A stretch of DNA of 64,000 nt from Coriolopsis trogii (lineage: Eukaryota > Basidiomycota > Agaricomycetes > Polyporales > Polyporaceae): contig JAHYIO010000037.1 of assembly GCA_020543525.1 (NCBI GenBank), positions 372,001-436,000 on the forward strand. Direction: 5' to 3'. The number at the start of each line of letters is the position of its first letter. Position 1 is the first letter of the stretch. Positions 1 through 11,700 of the stretch are shown piece after piece. The notes under the pieces are model-generated. The model did no database searches. It had not been told where the DNA came from and worked only from the letters and a program-made list of their open reading frames with translations. The translations under genes and the position numbers were made by a program.

Positions 1-3000
1 TCCTCGCGTGCGCTACGCAGGATGTTAGTATCCGACGTGTACGATGGGGCTGGCGGGACATACCAATCTCATCCGCAAGCATGTGGGCCTCTGTCGCCCG
101 CGCGAATACCATGCGCATATACGACCCTCGCTTCTCCTCGACTTCGTCCTTGAGCCTTATCAGTGAGACCATGACATCCGCGCTCGAAACGTCGATGACC
201 AACGGTATGACGCCCTATAGACCCATCAGCGCCGTTCCGACACTGTATATAAAGGTTTCATGCATGTCTCACTCACGTTGGCAGCTTTTTTGAACCAGTC
301 CCCAGTTTCGGTGCTCTCATCGTCACCAAAGAGCAAGAGCCTGCGCAAAGTCGCGATCTCCGTGCTCACACTCGGTCCCGTATACCCTGGCGACACGGGA
401 GCCAGTCTGCCGATGCTGACATGCAAAGCAGTGACAGGTTTGATGATCGCCCCGCGATCCAAACCGTGGCTCGCGCCCGTGCGGAATGTGGCAGAGAGCC
501 CCCCGATGAAGCCGCCACGGCTGAAGAAGGCGGGCTTGGTGAATGATGTTGTTGCGTATGTGATACCTGCACGATGCGCGACGCTACGGTCTAGGGTCAG
601 GCAGGAGAACTCATGAAAACAGTCAAGCCAACATAGAACTCACAGAGCGTTCCTCGTCCCGAACTGGAGCGCATCGCTGACTCTCACCAGCCCGCCCACA
701 TCACCCAGAAATTTCGGTACGTCGCCCTTGAGCGCATCGTACCTGATCCCGTCACCCGTGGATGGCTCGCCCTCGATCTCCTCGATACCCAGAGACGGAC
801 CGAAGCCCATGAGACCCGGCACGAGGGCACCTCCACGCAGATCCAAGACGGCGTCTGCGTTCTCGCCCTCGCACACTCGCCCGACACAGGTCACCCGGCC
901 GCGCTCGACGATGACGTCCATCATGCCCTCGTACCCTTCGAGACCAAACGTTGCATACTCCCCACGGTCTCGCGTATATAGCTCTCGCACGTTGCGGAAC
1001 GCGACGCGGCCGCCGGTAGTTGCGTTCGGCCGGAGCGGTGCAAGGCCTTCAAACCTGGTCGCCCTCTCCCGCTCGACATCAAAACTCGGAACCTTGGGAG
1101 GGTCGCGACGCGTCGAGGAGTTCTTGCCCCTTGGGATGGGCACGTGGGTACGATCTGCGTCCACCTGTAGAATACCGTCTATCCACACCTTGCGTGGAGT
1201 GGCACCAAGCTGGAGTGGGTGAGAATCCCAGAGGACGAGGTCGGCGTCGGCCCCTTCCCTGAGGATACCGATGCGATGCGTCAGTCCAGCGGCGTATGCG
1301 GGAACAGCCGTAAGGGAAGCCAATGCCATGTTTGGTGGTAGACCTAGACGCAACATAAAGCTGAGCAACAATCAACAGAGCGTAGTATGACGGGCGTACC
1401 ATAGTAGTGCGCTTGTTGAGCTTCGTAGAGCAGACCTCTACTGTCCTGGGTGTCCTGATCTGACTGTACTCGCAATGAATATCAGTCATCGTTCAGATAT
1501 GTACCCCTTCATACCTTCATAGCGACCGCAAAACCATGTTCTGCCAAGACTCGCGCTGAGAATTCGGATCCGCGGAACATCTCCCGCTTCCTGCGCGCAT
1601 TGTCGACCGAGAGTGCAATAATCGGCACAACTGCATAACTGTGAGGAATAAGTCAGTATGAGCCCCAGTGAGCCCGATTGCCGGGGGGGGGGGGGGGGCG
1701 ACCCACGTGCTCTTCAAGACACCGGGGACAAGATATGCTTCTTGCGCGCCATGAATAGCGGCAATGGGGATCTTGAACTCTTGGGACAGCTGACAATATA
1801 ATGCTCAACTTCTATTGCCAGAGAGCGAGAAGATCGCAAGGCGCGCACCCTGACAATGGCATCCAGGTCAACTGCCTCATCGCATTGCACCGACACCTTC
1901 AAACATTATTAGTCAATCAGCGGCCTACCAAGCTGACGTATGCTGACCTTGGCCTTTCCACGAAGCACATCCACAAGCACCTCCCACCGATAGTCTTCGG
2001 GGTAACCCAGGGTGTCAATCTCGTGCCATTGCCCAGCCTCGGCGCGGGCGCAGAACGTATCTTGCGCGTCGCGAAATCCGCGCGCCATGGCGAAGGCAGC
2101 ACGGAGTGCCCACATGTTGTCCATGCGGTTGCCATAAGCCCGAGTACCCTCCCCACACGCCATCCTGTATATGGCGCATGCATGGAGATTATAGGGTAAA
2201 TGACAGAGTTCGAGGAGCGGCAGGGTCAGGAACGTCAGGTGAAAGGCGGGGAAGAGAGATGGTGCGACGTACACGAGGTGGCGCCAGCGGGGCGCGTACG
2301 GGTCTGGCCTGGTGCCGTTCAATTGGTATGGGGGCTCGATAATCATCGAGGTCGGCGTGCGCTGTGACGTTTTCCGAAGCTTGATCATGAACGCTTGACC
2401 GCCTGTGGTATTGCATGAGTACCGGGCGTAGCGGCTGAATAGACGTCTTACCAATCGCGTTGTGCCCGCTGTCAGGAAGAACTTGAACAGTAGTCACCCC
2501 ACCTGCGACAGCGTATGCAAAAGATGCATCGTGCGTGTTGAGCCCATCGATACTTCTGAGCCATGGCAAGATTGGGCCATTCGGAGAGTCCAGTTCAATA
2601 GCACCAGCAGTGATAGGTGCGCTGACAAGTCCAGCACGGGAGTGCAAGTCGACTATCAACTTTTCTCAGAGCCCTGAACGGATGTGTGTACGTGGTACAG
2701 AAACGGCCTACCTAATCCCGGGGTAACCCACCCACCATGGGCGTCAACGACATCTGTGTCCTTGGTAGTGAAGAGGACCTCGGGAATGTACCCAATACCC
2801 TGGACGAGTCCTTTGTCAAGGTAGATGTCCCCATAGACGACCTCTGTGCCGTTCCTTGCACCTGTCCATAAGGTGACATTCTTGATGAGAGTAGGCCTGG
2901 TCCCGAGCTCAAACCTGTCGTTCCTGTCACGGAGCAAAACATCGCCGGAGGGGGTGGAGGAGGCATGCAAGCGGCCACAGTGGTTGAGGATGTCGGAAGC

Positions 3001-3237
3001 GTTGAGCGGGATCTGGCTTCCGTGGACGCTGCCCCCACTATGTAAAGAGAGGGTTGCATATAGTCCGTAGAGAGCAAGCATCGTGAGGATGGCCAAGAAA
3101 GGTCGGCGGAATGACTGCGTCGACAGTACATTGCGCGACGGATGTCGAGCTGATCCGTCGTGATTTGTGTTCGCATCGAGGAGAAGTCGGCTGGTGTATA
3201 TGGGGGGCGCAATGCCCCGCTTCTCTTGAGTAGCCAT
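1..3237 (-). CDS. Membrane-anchored amidohydrolase-like protein, probably inactive; 3' end outside the window
   Basis: The gene starts at an ATG at 3235-3237 and runs off the left edge. The N-terminus has a cytosolic tail and one membrane segment (about residues 47-67), so a type II membrane or signal-anchored protein is likely. The amidohydrolase barrel follows over at least eight exons, with recognisable blocks such as GGWVTPGL, GGVTTVQVLP, GQAFMIKLRKT, LLYEAQQAHYYGLP and ADLVLWDSHPLQLGATP. These match the fungal family related to imidazolonepropionase-type enzymes. A second related segment begins near 1100. The usual metal ligands look replaced: DLHSR where HxH is expected, VQCDE where a His precedes Cys, IHGAQ where HH is common, and SDQ where SDH is usual. 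The intron at about 1639-1706 contains a run of 16 G on the plus strand. Family is fairly sure; loss of activity is inferred. Confidence 0.8.
1683..1698. repeat. Homopolymer run of 16 G (C on the coding strand)
   Basis: A single-base run lies inside an intron of the amidohydrolase-like gene. The donor (GTGGGT, complement of 1701-1706) and the acceptor at 1639-1641 keep the reading frame across it, so length changes would not alter the protein. Such runs are also prone to sequencing error. Confidence 0.9.
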
Positions 3238-4015
3238 CGTCGAGAAGAGCGAGAAGGGTAGAGTCGAAGTATATGCGCAGCAGCCGCATCCTTAAAGGCG
3301 TGGGGTGATGAAGACCTCGCTCACGAAACGTGTTCTAGGTCCATGGCCACTTGCAGGCGCAGTAGCGAGTAATGCAGACAAAGTAAATTGAGCATTGTGT
3401 TATCTTCACACAGACGAGACGGGAGGTCGCAAGATGGCAACGAGACAAGATGAGAGTGCAGAGCCAACTTGTTCTCGGAGACATTCAGAGTCGCCAAGCG
3501 CTGGATTTTGAACGCGGTCACGCGTTACCGAATCCGGCGACGCGTCGCGTGTCACAGCGCGTGCACACCCAAAGTGGAACTTGTACTGCTTTCCTTGGGG
3601 CCCCAACGGCGGACATTTACGCATCATGCCCTGGCCTGTCCGCACCGCGACTTCGACCCAAGTACCATCAACGTCAAGAATGCACCGTCCCATTTCTACC
3701 CACCGAAAATCAACATGGCCTCCAACGACTCCCCTCATTAGCTTCAGACTTGCGACAAGAGAACAATGTCCAGCGATAGACGGGATCTGCAAGGCAGGGA
3801 CACAGGCAGTGTATGTATACTTGCGTCTTTGACAAGAATACATCATTGAAAACCACGATTGTTCTAGTCCGTCATTGGCGTTGGCAGTAGCAGCGCTCGC
3901 GTCCTCCTGTCGACCTCCACAGAGAATCTCTTAACCTACAGCCCGCATTACGCCAATCTTCACGATTTGAGCAATCTCCTGAGAGTGCAGACCGCTACCT
4001 ATCAGCGGCGCTACG
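3238..4015. promoter_or_regulatory. Divergent intergenic region, 778 bp
   Basis: This lies between the start codons of the amidohydrolase-like gene (minus) and the unknown gene at 4016 (plus), so it should hold both promoters. Short open frames on both strands overlap one another and none has a protein-like composition or splice partner I can defend. No clear TATA box was seen. Confidence 0.4.
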
Positions 4016-5234
4016 ATGAATCCCTGTGCGTACCTCCGTTCTATACCTCCTGAGCAATACGCTCATGGCAAGAGGGATGCGGATTCCAGGTCTGTGTACC
4101 AGAGGATGGTTGAGCAAGTGGCCAGTCCGACTTCATCGCTTGCATCTGTTCTCGAGGACGCTTGTTCGGTCATCGAGATGGACATGACCGTCCCGCGTCG
4201 GAAGACAGAGGCTGAATACGCAAACCGACTGCAGCAGCGTGATGAAGTCCGGGAGGTGAGCACTTCGCCCAGATGAACCCGCATTGTCCAAACACTGACT
4301 GGAGGTATCTATCCAGACTCCAAGCCAGGACTCGCCCCTGTACTGCCTCTCCATCGCTTCTCATGATCTCCTCTTGTCTTATAACGACCAGTATAAGGCG
4401 TTGTACGTGAACTGCGTCACGCAACGTGGCATCGATGCGCACATATACGGTAGACTGGAAGGGATTAGGTCAGTTTGTGAGCTATACCGTTTAAGTAATT
4501 GACAACTGACCGTCCGCTTATTCAGGACTGCTTGCCAAGTGTTGTACCCTCTCTTAGCACGTCTGACCCACAGCACCAGGTCAGAGTTGACGACAAACGC
4601 AATGATCGAGCGCCTTCCGACCCCGCCTGGCGCACCTCGTCCGCCTTCCCCTGCGCTCTCCTCATCCTCTCATACACGCCACAGAGACGTCGCCCCGGCC
4701 CCAGGTCGCCCTTCTAGTGTGAGATTCTGGAGACCGGAATCGTGGGCGCCGTATCAACCAGGCGGCCCTCTCTTCGCCAAGCGTCACAACGTGGATGGCG
4801 TACCACTCTTCCTCGAGTACACTGACGGCCAGACGATATCGCGGAACGACTTCGAGGACATCCTCAAAATCCAGAATGACGTCTGGCGCGAGCTCGACTT
4901 GCGGGGCATGGCGCCCGAAAGTTGGGAGGAGGCACCGGAGGAGGCGAAACGCCATCATCGCGAGAGGATGTACAGGACATTCCCTGTGCTTGCGCTCTGC
5001 GTGCACGACCACAAGCTCAGGAAGCTGGCGTATGCTTATTATGAAAGCTGGAGGAACACGAGACATTCCGTGTACGCAACGACGTCTGCAACTTCCGACC
5101 GCCCCGAGGAGGCCGAGAAGGTCAAAGAGGAAGATTGCCCTGCAGACGAGGTGGACCAGTTGGTCTATGTAGGTCAGAAACGTTCTCGTTCTCCGGATCC
5201 ACAAGTACCCATCAAGCTGAAGAAGGTCTGGTGA
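4016..5234 (+). CDS. Unrecognised protein, 366 aa, three exons
   Basis: I do not recognise the family. The model is 4016-4255, 4317-4468 and 4526-5234, joined in phase with GT..AG introns of 61 and 57 bases, giving 366 residues. The first ~130 residues are mostly helical and charged. A Pro/Ser-rich stretch follows (around PTPPGAPRPPSP), then a denser segment (FAKRHNVDGVPLFLEY through RKLAYAYYESWRNT) that looks like a folded domain. The C-terminus is acidic and ends with a basic KRSRSPDPQ..KLKKVW tail that could be a nuclear localisation signal. No signal peptide or membrane segment is visible. A lineage-specific nuclear protein is plausible, but function is unknown. Confidence 0.7.
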
Positions 5235-5449
5235 TGGAGGAGGACGCCAAATAGCCTGGAACATGACACGAGCATGCGATGCATCACGTACCGCTCTGCT
5301 ACCGGGACTATTGTAGCACAATTCTCGCTCTATCCTTCTTGCTTTGCTTTCTTGCTTACGATTCGGTGCTTCTTGGGTTACTGTTACCACATTGATATCG
5401 TCCATGGCTATCTTCCACACATACAAGTCGATCCATGTTCCGTCTCAAC

Positions 5450-5907
5450 CTACACAACCCCTACTCCAAGCAGTGCAGCGCCGCTCTTGATACCTCTGCC
5501 TTTGGAAGCCGCAAGGCTGATAACAAGGCAACTCAACAGCCATCCGGTGAACCTTCGCGTCCCATCGCCCCACGCATGACATCAACCACCAAACGTCAGA
5601 GAGATGTCGGAACCTCATCCCAGTGTCTGCTTTTCGCTCGTACTCACCTGAAGAAAGCGACGCGTGACATGGACCGCTCCTCCAGCGCCGTGCGCGACGA
5701 CGCGAAGATCGACCGGAGCACAGCGGGTGTCACCGGTATGCGGCTCCGGTTGGGAGACGGTGGTGAGGACGGCAGACCCGCGTCCGAGCGTGCACCTATG
5801 CCCGCATTGCTATGAACGTAGACCGAGTTCGGGTGCGTCGCCGTCGGCGTATTGTGGAAGGTGGACGGAGTGGGAGTGATCGACGAGGAAGAGGAGAGGT
5901 TGCTCAT
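5450..5907 (-). CDS. Possible small orphan protein, 108 aa, two exons
   Basis: The minus strand gives an ATG at 5905-5907, an exon 5648-5907, a canonical GTGAGT donor, and an acceptor (TATCAG) leading into 5450-5516, with the phase kept and a TAG stop. The protein starts MSNLSSSSSITPTPS, has a Ser/Thr/Pro-rich first half, a basic helix-like part (AVLRSIFASSRTALEERS) and ends in a Gly/Ala/Val-rich tail (GAALLGVGVV) that could be a weak membrane segment. The plus strand also has an open frame here (5435-5815), so the strand call rests on the protein-like start and the clean splice. No family is recognised. Confidence 0.45.
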
Positions 5908-6397
5908 GGTATGTACCTCGTTTCTGTTCTTCTTTCGGTGGCCTAGGTATCCAGACCAATGGACAATGGCAGCGAGTGTTGCTGTCTAATGGTTGCGATG
6001 GTAGTTGTGGTGCATCAGCCGCAAGCAGCGGCCTTGGTTCGCTGTGTGGTCCGACGAGGCGTGAGAGGGATGAGACAAGCGATCACTGCGTCGACGCGGC
6101 CACTCGGTTTCACTTATGGGCGCTTGTCATTCATGAACGGCAAAAGCGGGCCGCTGCACTCTGGGACTTCGCGGATGCGCACTTTGGCCGCTTGCGAAGC
6201 ACAAAGTGCTGAAAAGGGACGTCCGCCCCAAGTCCGCCGTCTGCTTTTCTCCCACCGACCACCTTTGACATGCGCTTTGCCCACGCAACAAAACTATTGC
6301 GCCCGCATAGGCAGTGGTGTCGGGGCGCAATCTACTCGATACCACCGATCCAGGGACCACCATCTACGGGTTTACCATCCACGATACTGCTCTGTAC
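5908..6397. promoter_or_regulatory. Divergent intergenic region upstream of the LRR gene
   Basis: This separates the small minus-strand gene and the LRR gene. It may also contain an undetected 5' exon of the LRR gene, because the reading frame stays open upstream of its first ATG until a stop at 6308-6310. Nothing else is recognised. Confidence 0.35.
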
Positions 6398-7859
6398 ATG
6401 GAGCATGCCTACGTCGACGAGTTGCCCTCGGATGAGGAATCTTGCTACTACGCGGAGCACCTTGTCTTTCACCCCGATCCCGACCCGACATTCCCGCCAG
6501 CATATACGGACGACGATCTCGCAGAGGTGCTGCCTTACTGCCCGAATATTGCGACCGCGTACTTCAGCGGGATTCCCGACCTGTCTTCTCGCACGCTCAT
6601 CCTGTTAGCAGAGCATGCACATGGGCTTACGTACCTCGACATCTCCGGCTGCGCAGAAGTGACGGATCTCGGACTGCATGCGCTTGCGACACACTGTACC
6701 TCTCTCGCCTCCCTCTTCATCAATCGGATACCTGGCGTTACGGACCATGCAGTGGCCGCCCTCGTCCGCGGACTCCCACACCTCGAGGAGCTGGAGATGG
6801 ATGGCCTACCCCTCGTGACGGCCATCTCAGTGCGGGACGTCTGGACATATGCGCGGGGCTTGAAGCACTGGACGCTCTCGGGGTGTATGAATATAACGGA
6901 TGCCGGATTTCCCTGGCTTCCGGAACGGGAGGACCTGGACGTAAGGCAGGTGCAAGATCGGCTGCGAACGTGGATGGACGGCCTACCTCCGCTGCTGCTC
7001 CCGTCGACGCATACGCTGCACGACCTCCGCATTCTGGATGTGAGCCACTGCCCGAGATTGACGGATCGGGCCATCCTCGGCATCGTGGCGCATGCCCCAC
7101 GCATACAGCAGCTGAATGTGGCCGGGTGCATAGAGCTGACCGACGATGCGCTTCACGCGATCTGTGGCCTGGGGAGACACTTGCGCGTTGTTGACGTAGG
7201 TGGCCTGGAGCGCGTTACAGACGAGGGAGTGTTCGCGATGGCCTCTGCATGCAGGCGGCTCCAATCGGTGGATGTCAGCTGTCAGTTAAGGAATCGTATT
7301 GGATATTAATGGGAAGAGATACTGACCCCATGTTGATTGTATCCATGCAGTTGTTCCAAGACTGACGGACCTCGCCGTCCTGGAGCTCGCGTCCTTGCCG
7401 CGACTTGGTCGCCTTGCTGTGGCAGGATTGCCTCGGTTGACAGATCATGCTGCGTTCTTCCTCGCCGAACACGCGTTTGAGCTTGAACAACTCCACCTAA
7501 CGTACTGTATCGGACTTACGCTGGAAGGGGTGCGCGCCATTCTTCGGAGATTGAAAAGACTAGAGCATCTTAGCCTTTCTGGCGTGCCGGCTATGAAACG
7601 GCGAGGGCTTCGTCGGTTTTCAGAACCACCGCCCGAGGTGAGTGTGATTCCCGGTGCGAATTCAGGCTGCGGGCGCTGACAGCATCTGAACGTGAAGGGG
7701 TACGAGGAAGGGAAGCAGGGCCCCTTTCGGGTCTTCCGCGAGGGGAACGTGAATGCAGTGCGTGTATTTCTGGACAAGGAAGACTGGAGAAAGAGGGAAT
7801 GCGAGCGGTTGAACATCTTGTTCAAGCCGAGAGGGGACGACTCACGGGAGCTCTATTGA
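6398..7859 (+). CDS. Leucine-rich-repeat (AMN1/GRR1-like) protein
   Basis: Three exons, 6398-7280, 7351-7637 and 7683-7859, join in phase. The protein carries successive cysteine-containing LRRs of the type found in Amn1 and F-box proteins such as Grr1: LTYLDISGCAEVTDLGLHAL, LRILDVSHCPRLTD, IQQLNVAGCIELTDDALHAI, LEQLHLTYCIGLTLEGVRAI. These repeats normally form a curved scaffold that selects partners, often ubiquitination substrates. No F-box is visible in the part modelled here. The first in-frame ATG is at 6398, but the upstream frame is open back to a stop at 6308 and reads like protein, so a 5' exon may be missing. The C-terminus (VKGYEEGKQGPFRVFREGNV to RELY) is a non-LRR tail. Function beyond binding is uncertain. 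Confidence 0.8.
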
Positions 7860-8713
7860 TTGTGGGTTATCATTTAGGTGAGTGGAGGATGCGCAGTGCA
7901 TGACGGAGGTGCATCATAGTGGTGCAGTTGGACATCGGTTGTTGACTGCACCCGTCAGCTGTTTTCGCTCTCGAACGCAGATGGCGGCCAAGCATGGACG
8001 ACCCGGCAGGGTGGGGTGGCTGATCGAGGTAGCCGAGAGCATCGATGGGGTGGATGGTGGGTTTCAAACATACTTGCGGTGGATTGGGGTTAGGCCTTGG
8101 TAGTGAAGACACGACGTATGTGGCGGAGAAGGCGCTGTGGTAACTGCTGGATCAGGTCAGTATGTGGCCGTGACATACCCAAATGGCAAGGCAGTTACTA
8201 TTTTTGGCTGACAACATGGGCGGACCGAGAGCCGAAGAAGACATTGAGAGTGTCAACGATGGCGTCACTCGGAAATTTAACAGGAGGCTGCCTTGCCTTG
8301 TGCCTGGCCGTGCCCAACCTTCTCACCCTGTACACGCGCACACCGTCCCAGACAGCGAGCAGCCCGCCGTACACGTCGTCGAACAGCTTTCACGTATCTC
8401 AGGACGGAGACAAGGGCGGGACCCACGACGCGCCTGACGCGAGATCATAGAGAAGTGAGACTAACGCGTGTCTACGAACCGGCCGACTCAACCGAGGCGA
8501 GAGTTGTTCATTCCGTTCGTGTCGCCTAGTACATTCTCCCTGCGCAGGTTGTCTGCAGACGCCTGCATTATCCTTCCCCTCCTCCACCATCGTCCCCTCT
8601 TCCCCTCCTCTGCTCCGGGAAGACCATCGTCCGATTTCACGAGCGGCGAACCCATTCAACACGCCCTAGCGAGCCTTATCTCGAATGTGGCCAGCGCGCC
8701 CGTGCCGCTCGCC
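7860..8713. other. Intergenic region; promoter and 5' leader of the first RhoGEF
   Basis: Both strands hold only short overlapping frames. The frame of the downstream RhoGEF is open back to 8468 but has no ATG before 8714, so this is probably untranslated leader. No other feature is seen. Confidence 0.5.
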
Positions 8714-11700
8714 ATGTCCGCCTCCATAAACGTGCTTCCACAGCCGCGGCCATCTCTGCTTGACCGCCGCGCGTCGAACAATACACCCGACTTACCCGAC
8801 CACCTCTCGGTTTCAGACCTCATTTCTCATCCCCCGTACCCTTCCCCAAGCCTCTCTGCGCCCCGGACGAGCAGGAGGCCCACGACGGGCTTCCTCCCGT
8901 TCGTCCCTCTCACACCCATCATGGCCTCTCCACTGCTGACCCCTGAGGTCGCGCACGCGCCAACGCCGGCTGCGGTGTTCGAGAGTGCCACCACTCGTCT
9001 CTACACAGGTCATGCTCACCCGGAGAACGACTATATCACTCACCACACCCATACCCCTCCCAACCCCACTTGGACCACGAGCCCGCCCACACCGCCGCCC
9101 AAGCCCCCCTTTTCTCCACGCCTCGCGCTGTCCACACCCCCTTCGTCAGCGCGCCCAAGCCGGCACCGCAGCACAAGCAGGAGTCGGAAGCCGATTGTGT
9201 CTCATCGCGGTGGTCCTCGTCCCGCGTCAGTCGCGTACTTCGTTCCATCGTCTCTTTCTCAATCCTGCTCCTCGTCCACGTCGGCGCCGAACACCGCCCC
9301 AAGTAGCCCAGAGCAGCCCGTCCGGGTGCCTGCGCGACGCCTCTCGCTCCCGTCAGACTTGTCAAAGCCCCTCCCGCCCACGCCGGGAGCGCGTCCTGAC
9401 GGAGCGCTCAAGGACCTGCCTCCGGTCCCAGTCCGGTGCGAAAGGGCGTTGATCGACACTGACATGCCAGAAACGCTTTGTCCGAGTATATCACGGCGTC
9501 CACCCACAATTGGCAGCAATGGAGCGCCATCAGGGTCAGACGCGGGTGAACTGGGCACACTGCGAGTGGTGGGAAGGAAGCTGTTCAATCTGGACGCGGA
9601 GGAGGGCGATCTATCGGACGACGAGAGCGCAGAGCAGCGCGCGTATAAGGAGGAGGCATATTCGGCGCGAGAACGACTTGACCGGGTGCACGAAATGGGA
9701 CAACCTCAAGCACGAGAACAGGAGAAGACAGAACGGCTCCGTCGATATCATGCTCTCATGGAGCTTCTGTCGACCGAAGTGGGATATCTTCTCGACCTCC
9801 GCGCGCTGGTCACGGTACGTCCCCACCATCAACGGTATCACTGACACATCGTTGATATTCCAGCAGGTCTATCTCGACCAGCTACTTCTTCTCTCCTCTC
9901 CAGTCTCGACACCACCTGCCGGCCCACCATTGCTGCCCACGCCCCCCTTGGGTCCAGCATTATGCTCCAGTCTGATCCCTCCCCCACCTCGTACGCTGCC
10001 AAGTTTCTCTGCTCTCTCGATACCCTCCATTTTTCCCAACTCTCGGCCCTCAGTCCTGCAGACATCTCTACAGCCCACACCGTCACCCGTCACCGCCGAT
10101 GGTGTGTCGGGTACAAGGCCCGATGGCCGTGACCATGAACGTCACTCCTCCGGCACATCCGATGGTGGGTTGAAGGAGCGCGAGCGCGACAAGGAGAACC
10201 TGGACCGTATTCTTCCCCTGAAATTGGGAAAAACACGCTCACCGGCTCCTGTTTTGATCGAGAGGGAGGTGCGCGCGGTATGTCGGAACGCACAGGAGCT
10301 CCTCAAGTTCCACGAACGTTTTGTGGATGAGTTGCGTGAAGCGGTCGGCCTCATGGGCTTCAGCTACGCATTTTCACATCCCGGCGAAGAGATTGCGGAT
10401 ATGGGATGCGGTGAAGGGACCGTGACAGAGACGGTTGAGCGGGCGTTGGAGGTCGTGGCAGCAAAGTTCGTCAACGAGGTGCGTGCACTGCAGGCTTGAA
10501 GGTTCTCGCGTGGCCTAATATGGGCGCGTATCTGCCCTCAATCCAGGCCGCGTCCTTCAGCGTGTACGAGACGTTCTGTCCCGGACATGCTTCAGCCACG
10601 GATGTGGTACGGCGAGCCCAAGAGCGCTGGCCTGCGATTTGGGACACGTACGAACAACGCTGCGCCCTCCTCGTCTCGCAAAGTTTGCATACATTCCGCG
10701 ACAAGGAGGACATGGAGCCGGAAGTCTCCTCACCTATATCTCCTGCGTCGGAGAACGAGGATACCACCGACGCGGAGCAGTCACTACACCAGCGTGGGTC
10801 CTCAGGACCTGCCTTGTCTTTCGTATTCCCTGCTTCGCCTTCGTCTGCGGCCACCACCTCTCCTAGCAAGGGCCAACTTCCATTCCCGTCTTCTTCTGCG
10901 AGCCCCAGTTCTGTAGCTTCACCTCTTCCTCGGAATCGGGGCCCAAAGCTTAAATTCATGGATTACCTGATCAAGCCCGTCCAACGGATATGCAAGTATC
11001 CCCTACTTCTTGATCAGCTTGTTGGCAAGCGCCGGAAGGGCGCAGAAGACGACGCAGCGGAGACGGCGGTGGATACGGCGGTCAAGCAGGCAGGAGAGGC
11101 AATGCGGGACGTCGTGGGCAAGGTCAACCAGGCGAGCGAGAAGGAGGCCCACAATTTACGGTCGGCGCTCATCGCGTCGAGGATAGCATTCTCGCAAGGC
11201 CTTCCAAATGCAGGGACCTCTTCCGTTCCTCTGCCCTCAGTTGTGCCTCCCACAGTTTCAACGCCTCCATCGTCAGAGGGACACTCCTCACATGGCCATT
11301 CAAATTCGGTGTCGTCTTGCTCGGGAGTGTCCACTGCACCCACGTCTCCAGAGTCAGCGTGTGCCACCGCGCCTCTCCCGGCAGCCACACCGGTCATTCG
11401 GGCGACTTCTCTGACGGCGGATTTCATCTCCTCCTTGGGTCCTTGTATGCTCGCGGGAGCGTTAGATGTCATCCAGCATCCTTCCCATCGCGCGAAATAC
11501 CTTGGTGTGTTCTTGTATGCGGGGGGATACTGCATCCTCGCGAAGGTCACAAAGAGCGGGCGGGTGTACGAACCTCGACACTGGTTCTCATTCAGTGCTG
11601 TGGAGGTGGTTGATGTTGAAGAAGACGATGGTGAGTCCCCCGCACATATGGATTGGCATCGATACTTACAGTCTGCTTCACAGTGGCGTATCCGTATTCC

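Noticed and set aside
6314..6397. An upstream start for the LRR protein at a GTG codon
   Set aside because: Nuclear fungal genes rarely start at GTG. The first in-frame ATG is at 6398; the open upstream stretch is more likely part of an unresolved 5' exon.
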